NCBI GenBank assembly: GCA_025362115.1
Contig: JANYIK010000004.1
Span: 1 to 19,250, forward strand
DNA length: 19,250 nucleotides
Reading direction: 5' to 3'
Origin: Methylophilaceae bacterium
Lineage (GTDB): Bacteria; Pseudomonadota; Gammaproteobacteria; Burkholderiales; Methylophilaceae
A model generated the notes under the pieces. That model was not told the DNA's origin and did not search any database. It saw only the letters and a list, made by a program, of their open reading frames with translations. A program made the translations under genes and the position numbers. Each line of letters starts with the position of its first letter. Position 1 is the stretch's first letter. This document shows, one piece after another, positions 14,781 to 19,250 of this stretch.

Positions 14781-14984
14781 ATTATTTGGCGCTGAGGGTT
14801 TAAGCGTAACGCTGTTGTAAAGCAGCGATTGCGTTTTTTGGCAGAGAGATTTTTACGCTGACTCCTGCGCCAAACTGCTTGTCTTTTTGTTGATGGTTTG
14901 GTCGGCGTGGCCGGGGCGGGAGATGCGTTGCAAGATACACGTCCAAATACATGGTATTTTATCGTGGTAAAGTAAAGCGGAATT

Positions 14985-15764
14985 ATGATGCAAAAAAAAC
15001 AATCTCCAATCACACCGTCTCCTGCGCGCCAGCCCGGCCAATCGTCGCAAGACCGTTGGGAGGAGCTGATGTTTGAGAAGGTCACTATCCCCGTCATTAT
15101 CGCGGCGATGCTGGCGCTGTTTGCAGGCTTGGAGTGGTGGTATTACCTGGAACCGGCCATGCGCAGCCCTTACCCCGCTACGTTATTGGCGATGTTGACG
15201 GTGGCTTATGCCAGCTTCAACTTGTGGCGCGTGAGTCCGGAAATGGGCTATATGAAGCAGGCCGCAGAAAGCGAACAATACGTTGGTGAGTTGCTGGAAG
15301 GCCTGCGTGAACAGGGTTACCGCGTGTTTCATGACTTGCAAAGTGATGATGTGGACGTGGATCACGTCATTGTTGGCACAGCAGGCGTGTTTACCATTGA
15401 GACGCAAGCATTATCACAGCGCGATGGCAGCAGACTGCAATTTGACGGCGAGACGATTTTGCTCAACGGCAAACCGCTCAAACAAAATCCCGTAGAGCAA
15501 GCCAAGTCACAAGCTGGTTGGCTGAAAGCCGCTCTAAAACTCAACGTTGGCAAGGATTTCGACGTGTGGCCGGTGGTGCTTTTCCCCGGCTGGAATATTG
15601 AACAACCGGCCAGCGCTTTCCGCGAAATGTGGGTGCTGGAACCCAAAGCCTTGAGCACATTCCTGGCAGGGAAACCACAGAAATTAACGATGGAAGAAGT
15701 CAAGATTATCAGCGGACAGATTTCCTTGTTCATGCGCGCACAGCAGGCGTTCAGCAGAATTTAA
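14985..15764 (+). CDS. NERD-domain membrane-anchored protein
   Basis: The 259-residue protein has two hydrophobic segments (about 33-50 and 63-82) followed by a cytoplasmic NERD (nuclease-related) domain: EQYVGELLEGLREQGYRVFH, DVDVDHVIVGTAGVFTIETQ and a WPVVLFPGW strand. In the PD-(D/E)xK reading, the catalytic set is D126, E139, and residue 141, which is glutamine here where NERD proteins usually have lysine (ETK). The C-terminus (VLEPKALSTFLAGKP) fits the family. The start could instead be ATG 15069, which has a strong GGGAGGAG before it and would remove the 28 polar residues ahead of the first membrane segment. DNA processing at the membrane is inference from the domain. Confidence 0.85.
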   Translation: MMQKKQSPITPSPARQPGQSSQDRWEELMFEKVTIPVIIAAMLALFAGLEWWYYLEPAMRSPYPATLLAMLTVAYASFNLWRVSPEMGYMKQAAESEQYVGELLEGLREQGYRVFHDLQSDDVDVDHVIVGTAGVFTIETQALSQRDGSRLQFDGETILLNGKPLKQNPVEQAKSQAGWLKAALKLNVGKDFDVWPVVLFPGWNIEQPASAFREMWVLEPKALSTFLAGKPQKLTMEEVKIISGQISLFMRAQQAFSRI

Positions 15765-15801
15765 AGCGGGTTGGCGAGGATGTTTACAAGAGTTTTTTCG
15801 T

Positions 15802-15836
15802 TTGACTTCATTAAGCATTGATCTACAATGAAGTCA
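15802..15836 (+). promoter_or_regulatory. RelBE-type promoter with palindromic operator
   Basis: Promoter TTGACT (15802-15807), 16 nt, TACAAT (15824-15829). A perfect 10-bp inverted repeat covers it: TGACTTCATT (15803-15812) and AATGAAGTCA (15827-15836). Further TCATTGA half-sites follow at 15834-15849. It is placed as an autorepression operator for the ribbon-helix-helix antitoxin would be. Confidence 0.75.
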
Positions 15837-15866
15837 TTGACATTCATTGAATTCACGGAGTTTACC

Positions 15867-16088
15867 ATGAGCCAAATTACCGCAAGGCTACCCGATGACC
15901 TGGTGCAATCGCTAGACGCAGCCGCCAGCCAGTTGCGCCGCACCCGCGCCGAAGTGGTGCGCCAAGCGGTTGAATACTACTTGGAAGATTTTGAAGATAT
16001 TTCCCGCGCCATAGAAGTGCTGCGCGACCCCGCCGACCCAGTGCTGGATTGGGAGCAGGTGAAACGTGACTTACTCGCTCAGCATTAA
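15867..16088 (+). CDS. Antitoxin, ribbon-helix-helix (RelB/CopG type)
   Basis: 73 residues starting MSQITARLPDDLVQSLDAAA: a short beta strand then two helices (SQLRRTRAEVVRQAVEYYLED), the ribbon-helix-helix DNA-binding fold. The C-terminal part (EVLRDPADPVLDWEQVKRDLL) would wrap the toxin. The start at 15867 is preferred over an ATG at 15828 because GGAG lies at 15857-15860, the homologous fold begins here, and the upstream ATG falls within the -10 element. It overlaps the toxin gene by 23 bp. Confidence 0.9.
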   Translation: MSQITARLPDDLVQSLDAAASQLRRTRAEVVRQAVEYYLEDFEDISRAIEVLRDPADPVLDWEQVKRDLLAQH

Positions 16089-16320
16089 ACAAAGCGCCGC
16101 CAAGGCGTTGGCAAAAATAGAAGGCGAAGACCGGCAACGTATCATCAATGCCATTGACCAGCTAAAAACCAACCCCGCTGCGGGCAGTGTGCTCAAGGGC
16201 GAGTTTTCTGGCCTGCGCCGCATACGCGTAGGCAATTACCGCGTGGTGTACGAAGTTCAAGATGAAAAATTGGTGATTCTGGTCATTCGCATTGGGCATA
16301 GGCGCGAGGTCTATCGTTAA
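16066..16320 (+). CDS. RelE/ParE-family toxin
   Basis: 84 residues: SLSIKQSAAKALAKIEGEDR (strand and first helix), INAIDQLKTNP, LKGEFSGLRRIRVGNYRVVY, and a terminal VIRIGHRREVYR. The basic residues in the last segments (R52, R54, R60, H78, R79, R80, Y83) are the RelE-type active-site surface. RelE-like mRNA cleavage on the ribosome is the likeliest activity; ParE-like gyrase inhibition cannot be excluded from sequence. It is translationally coupled to the antitoxin upstream. The restriction-methylation gene begins 39 bp later and may be cotranscribed. Confidence 0.9.
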   Translation: MTYSLSIKQSAAKALAKIEGEDRQRIINAIDQLKTNPAAGSVLKGEFSGLRRIRVGNYRVVYEVQDEKLVILVIRIGHRREVYR

Positions 16321-16359
16321 CATGTTCAACACCAGTAACATCACCATTGAAGGGTTTCT

Positions 16360-19250
16360 ATGCCCTTAAGCTGGAACGAGATCAAAAGTCGCGCTTTGGC
16401 GTTCTCCAAGCAGTGGGCTGACGCGCATTATGAAGACGGCGAAGCGAAACCGTTCCTGATTGATTTCTTCGAGGTCTTTGGCATTACCAACAAGCGCATC
16501 GCCAGCTTTGAGCACAATGTCAAAAAGTACGGAAACAAAGACGGCTATGTAGATTTGTTCTGGCCGGGCATCCTGCTGGTCGAAATGAAGTCACGCGGCA
16601 AGAACCTCGACCGCGCCTACGACCAGGCGCTGGATTACTTCCCCGGTATCGCCGAGCGCGATCTGCCTCAATATGTGCTGGTCTGCGACTTCGCCCGTTT
16701 GCGGCTCTATACCCTCTCCCCGCTTGCGGGGAGAGGGCAGGGTGAGGGGCAAGAGTACGTCGAATTCCCGCTCGCCGACCTTTACAAAAACGTCAAGCTA
16801 TTCGGCTTTATTGCCGGTTACCAGACGCAGGTCATCAAGTCGCAAGACCCCATCAACATCCGTGCTGCCGAGCGCATGGGCAAGCTGCACGACGCGCTTA
16901 AGACTGTGGGCTACACAGGCCATGCGCTGGAGCTTTACCTGGTGCGGCTACTGTTCTGTCTTTTTGCCGAAGACACCAGCATTTTCGACAAACGCCTGTT
17001 TCAGGACTACATCGAAAATAAAACCCGTGAGGACGGCAGCGACCTCGCGCACCACATCAGCACGCTGTTTTATGTCCTGAACACTGCGCCGGAAAATCGC
17101 CTGAAAAACCTGGACGAAGACCTGGCTGCCTTCCCCTACGTCAATGGCAAACTGTTTGAGGAAGCACTGCCTCCCGCCGCGTTTGACAGCGCCATGCGCG
17201 AAGCCCTGCTGGAGCTATGCGCGCTGGATTGGAGCGTCATCTCGCCCGCCATTTTCGGCAGCCTGTTCCAAAGCATCATGGACGAAAAAGCCCGCCGCAA
17301 CCTAGGGGCGCACTACACCAGCGAAGAAAACATCCTCAAGCTCATCAAGCCACTGTTCCTCGATGCACTGTGGTCGGAATTCGACAAAGTCAAAACCAGC
17401 AAAAACCGGCTATTCGAGTTCCACAAAAAGTTGCGTACCCTCAAGTTTCTTGACCCCGCTTGCGGCTGTGGCAATTTCCTGGTGATTACCTACCGCGAAC
17501 TGCGCTTGCTGGAGCTCGAAGTCTTGCGCGCCTCGCACAACCACGGCCAGCAGGTGCTGGACGTGCAGCAATTGATCAACGTGGACGTGGACCAGTTCTA
17601 CGGTATCGAGATTGAGGAATTCCCCGCTCAGATCGCCCAGGTGGCGCTGTGGCTCACCGACCACCAGATGAACATGCGCGTGTCGGAAGAATTCGGGGCT
17701 TACTACTCGCGTATCCCGCTCAAAGCCACGCCGCACATCGTGTGTGGCAATGCGCTGCGGCTGGATTGGGCAGATGTGCTGCCGCCGGAGCGGTGCAGCT
17801 ACGTGCTGGGTAATCCGCCGTTTGTAGGCAAATCCAACCAGTCGGCAGCGCAAAAAACTGACATGGAGTGGGCTTGCAACGGTGTTAAAAACGCTGGACT
17901 GCTGGATTTTGTCGCCGCCTGGTATGTCAAGGCTGCACGTTACATAAACCCCTCGCCCCATGTGATGGGGAGAGGGGTAGGGGTGAGGGGCGCAAAACGC
18001 GACCTCGCCACCGAAGAAAAACTTAAGGCATACGCGCGCGAATTGCGTGCTTCAGCTACGGATGCCGAACAAAAGCTCTGGCAGCTTTTGCGAGACAGGC
18101 GATTCTTTGATTTCAAATTCCGCCGACAGCACCCTGTGGCGGATTACATACTGGATTTTTACTGTGCTGAAGCCAAATTGGCGATAGAACTGGATGGCGG
18201 GCAGCATAACGAGCAAGCGGAATATGACGCACAACGTACCGCCATGCTTGCTCAGCATGGTATTCGTGTGCTGCGTTTCTGGAATCACGATTTTTTGCAG
18301 AACAGCGATGGTGTCTTGGAAAGTATCTTGGCTGCGTTGCAACAGCACCCCTCACCCTCAATCCCTCTCCCCGCTATGCAGGGCGAGGGAAGCAGAATCC
18401 GTTGCGCTTTCGTCTCCACTAACAGCATCACTCAGGGTGAGCAGGTGGGCGTGTTATGGAGTTGGTTACTGGCGCACGGTGTACACATCCATTTCGCCCA
18501 CCGCACCTTCAGTTGGAGCAACGAAGCCAGAGGCAAGGCTGCCGTTCATTGCGTGATTGTCGGCTTCGGCTTGCAGGATGTGGCCGACAAGACGATTTAT
18601 GAATACGAGGACATCAAGGGCGAACCTCACGCTATTAAGGCCAGCAATATCAACCCATATCTAGCAGATGCACCTAATCTGGTTGTAATGCCGCGCACAG
18701 ATCCGATTTGTAAAGTATCGACTATGGTGAATGGTAACAAGCCTGCCGATGGCGGAAACCTGATTTTGTCAGAAGCAGAAAAAATCGAGCTGATTGCAAA
18801 AGAACCGCTAGCAGCCATCTGGATTAAAGCTTTTGCAATGGGGGATGAATTTATAAACGGTATTGCACGCTATTGTTTATGGCTGGTAGATTGCCCGCCG
18901 CAAACGCTTAGAACCATGCCAGAAGTGTTAAAGCGGGTAGAAGCGGTAAAAGCCATGCGATTAGCTAGCGCCAAAGCGCCGACCAGGGAAATGGCCAATT
19001 TCCCAACTTTGTTTGCCGAAATTCGCCAACCTAAAACCAATTACTTGGCTTTGCCTAGGGTTTCTTCCGAGCGCCGCGCTTATATTCCCATTGCTTATGC
19101 AAGCGCAGAACTCATCGCGGGCGATAAACTACAAACTATTCCTAATGCCTCATTGTTTGAATTTGGTGTGATTACCAGCGCCATGCACATGGCTTGGATG
19201 CGTACCACGACTGGTCGGTTGAAAAGTGATTTTCAATATTCAGCGAAAAT
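16360..19250 (+). CDS. MmeI-like type IIL restriction-methylation protein with embedded DUF559 domain (3' end beyond window)
   Basis: Single-chain DNA methyltransferase and endonuclease, open for 963 codons to the window edge. The N-terminal nuclease motif D65-x9-E75-x-K77 (in YVDLFWPGILLVEMKSRG) has the spacing of MmeI. A helical spacer follows, then a gamma-class N6-adenine methyltransferase with the SAM motif DPACGCGNF (365-373) and catalytic NPPF (485-488). FVSTNSITQGEQV (684 onward), HIHFAHRTFSWSNEA and TSAMHMAWMR continue the MmeI family pattern into the target-recognition part. About 100 residues remain outside. Two in-frame intrusions break the family pattern: a palindromic repeat at residues 118-130 and a 147-codon cassette at about 530-677 holding a complete DUF559 endonuclease domain. 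GAAGGG precedes the ATG. Whether the enzyme still methylates or cuts is unknown. Confidence 0.9.
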   Translation, partial: MPLSWNEIKSRALAFSKQWADAHYEDGEAKPFLIDFFEVFGITNKRIASFEHNVKKYGNKDGYVDLFWPGILLVEMKSRGKNLDRAYDQALDYFPGIAERDLPQYVLVCDFARLRLYTLSPLAGRGQGEGQEYVEFPLADLYKNVKLFGFIAGYQTQVIKSQDPINIRAAERMGKLHDALKTVGYTGHALELYLVRLLFCLFAEDTSIFDKRLFQDYIENKTREDGSDLAHHISTLFYVLNTAPENRLKNLDEDLAAFPYVNGKLFEEALPPAAFDSAMREALLELCALDWSVISPAIFGSLFQSIMDEKARRNLGAHYTSEENILKLIKPLFLDALWSEFDKVKTSKNRLFEFHKKLRTLKFLDPACGCGNFLVITYRELRLLELEVLRASHNHGQQVLDVQQLINVDVDQFYGIEIEEFPAQIAQVALWLTDHQMNMRVSEEFGAYYSRIPLKATPHIVCGNALRLDWADVLPPERCSYVLGNPPFVGKSNQSAAQKTDMEWACNGVKNAGLLDFVAAWYVKAARYINPSPHVMGRGVGVRGAKRDLATEEKLKAYARELRASATDAEQKLWQLLRDRRFFDFKFRRQHPVADYILDFYCAEAKLAIELDGGQHNEQAEYDAQRTAMLAQHGIRVLRFWNHDFLQNSDGVLESILAALQQHPSPSIPLPAMQGEGSRIRCAFVSTNSITQGEQVGVLWSWLLAHGVHIHFAHRTFSWSNEARGKAAVHCVIVGFGLQDVADKTIYEYEDIKGEPHAIKASNINPYLADAPNLVVMPRTDPICKVSTMVNGNKPADGGNLILSEAEKIELIAKEPLAAIWIKAFAMGDEFINGIARYCLWLVDCPPQTLRTMPEVLKRVEAVKAMRLASAKAPTREMANFPTLFAEIRQPKTNYLALPRVSSERRAYIPIAYASAELIAGDKLQTIPNASLFEFGVITSAMHMAWMRTTTGRLKSDFQYSAK
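16712..16749 (+). repeat. Intragenic palindromic repeat in the MmeI-like gene, solo copy
   Basis: Perfect 12-bp arms CCCTCTCCCCGC (16712-16723) and GCGGGGAGAGGG (16726-16737) around TT, then the tail CAGGGTGAGGGG (16738-16749). In frame it encodes TLSPLAGRGQGEG, lying between RLRLY and EYVEFPLADL, which are normally near neighbours in the family. It is in the same family as 1767-1827. Confidence 0.9.
17949..18389 (+). mobile_element. Putative in-frame mobile cassette: DUF559 endonuclease between inverted palindromic repeats
   Basis: The left repeat (17949-17990) is CCCCTCGCCCCAT/ATGGGGAGAGGGG (one mismatch) with tail TAGGGGTGAGGGG. The right repeat (18348-18389) is the same unit inverted: tail CCCCTCACCCTCAAT, then CCCTCTCCCCGC/GCAGGGCGAGGG (two mismatches). 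Both tails point inward. Between them lie 119 codons of a DUF559 domain. The 441-bp span equals 147 codons, so the host frame is kept. The host sequence flanking it (AARYIN and RCAFVSTNSI) would join smoothly without it. Mobility is inference. Confidence 0.7.
18001..18347 (+). other. DUF559 (Vsr-like endonuclease) domain inside the MmeI-like protein
   Basis: Host-protein residues about 548-663. The family signature is complete: SATDAEQKLWQLLRDRRF, FKFRRQHPVADYILDFYC (D599), LAIELDGGQH (E610, D612, H616), EYDAQRTAMLAQHGIRVLRF and the WNHDFL end. All residues expected for a PD-(D/E)xK/Vsr-type active centre are present. It has no separate stop codon and no evident ribosome binding site, so it is made only as part of the host protein unless it is processed. 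Confidence 0.9.

Noticed and set aside
14684..15097. Reverse-strand ORF of 137 codons in the gap between groES and the NERD gene
   Set aside because: It runs through a dRS3-like palindrome and the groESL promoter side, overlaps the NERD gene start, has no ribosome binding site and gives a composition unlike a protein.
16322..16369. 15-codon ORF overlapping the start of the MmeI-like gene
   Set aside because: No ribosome binding site and no recognisable content; the overlap could be chance in a 39-bp gap.
17410..17961. Reverse-strand ORF of 183 codons
   Set aside because: It lies opposite the conserved SAM and NPPF motifs of the MmeI-like gene, so it is a shadow of that frame.
16712..18389. 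Four GC-rich repeats considered as a CRISPR array or transcription terminators
   Set aside because: Spacing is irregular, orientation differs, they lie inside coding frames, and no U-tracts follow the stems.
16360..19250. Possibility that the MmeI-like gene is a pseudogene because of the insertions
   Set aside because: The frame is open through both repeat insertions and the DUF559 cassette to the window end, all visible motifs are intact, and insertion lengths preserve the frame. Function remains unproven.

Overview
The window reads as chromosomal DNA of a betaproteobacterium. This rests on the polA / DUF2782 / type II thrB / BPSS1780-family membrane protein neighbourhood, a groESL operon with both a sigma-32 promoter and a CIRCE operator, and a sigma-28 flagellin promoter. 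A member of the Nitrosomonadales (Gallionellaceae- or Methylophilaceae-like) is my best guess, but this is inference from protein flavour and synteny, not a demonstrated placement.

Layout. 1-2705 (-): polA, cut at its 3' end by the window edge. 2722-3450 (+): a LOG-family nucleotide phosphoribohydrolase. 3451-3577: a palindromic element built like a Neisseria NIME/dRS3 repeat. 3604-4998 (+): a TPR protein fused to a 2-oxoglutarate/Fe(II) oxygenase-like domain. 5059-7120 (+): DUF2782 periplasmic protein, thrB (homoserine kinase) and a BPSS1780-family membrane protein. 7232-8842 (+): a lone flagellin gene behind a sigma-28 promoter. 8875-10992 (-): uvrD, convergent with flagellin. 11041-11194 (+): a probable small RNA ending in a strong intrinsic terminator, with no ORF in front of it. 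11236-11931 (+): a HigBA-type toxin-antitoxin pair whose promoter predicts a leaderless toxin mRNA. 11970-12251 (+): a small lipoprotein. 12275-14688 (-): groES-groEL with sigma-32/sigma-70 promoter, CIRCE, and long palindromes both between the two genes and behind groEL. 14985-15764 (+): a NERD-domain membrane protein with an ExQ in place of ExK. 15802-16320 (+): a RelBE-type pair with a palindromic operator laid over its promoter. 16360-19250 (+): an MmeI-like (type IIL) restriction-methylation protein, open at the window edge.

The most unusual signal is a GC-rich palindromic repeat: a CCCTCTCCC...GGGAGAGGG stem plus a one-sided GGGTGAGGGG tail. It occurs four times here, always inside protein-coding sequence and always in frame. 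One copy lies in the linker of DNA polymerase I between the 5'-nuclease and Klenow parts. One lies in the N-terminal third of the MmeI-like protein. The other two, in inverted orientation with their tails pointing inward, flank a complete DUF559 (Vsr-like endonuclease) domain embedded in the methyltransferase domain of the same protein. The outer limits of this cassette give 441 bp, exactly 147 codons. It therefore looks like a protein-permissive mobile module: an endonuclease gene between inverted copies of the repeat, inserted without breaking the host frame. Solo copies elsewhere (polA, upstream in the methylase) look like the endonuclease-free form, much as REP sequences relate to RAYT transposases.

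The window is mostly housekeeping, with stress and defence functions collected toward the right end (two toxin-antitoxin pairs, NERD protein, type IIL enzyme). No tRNA, rRNA, CRISPR array or classical insertion sequence was seen.
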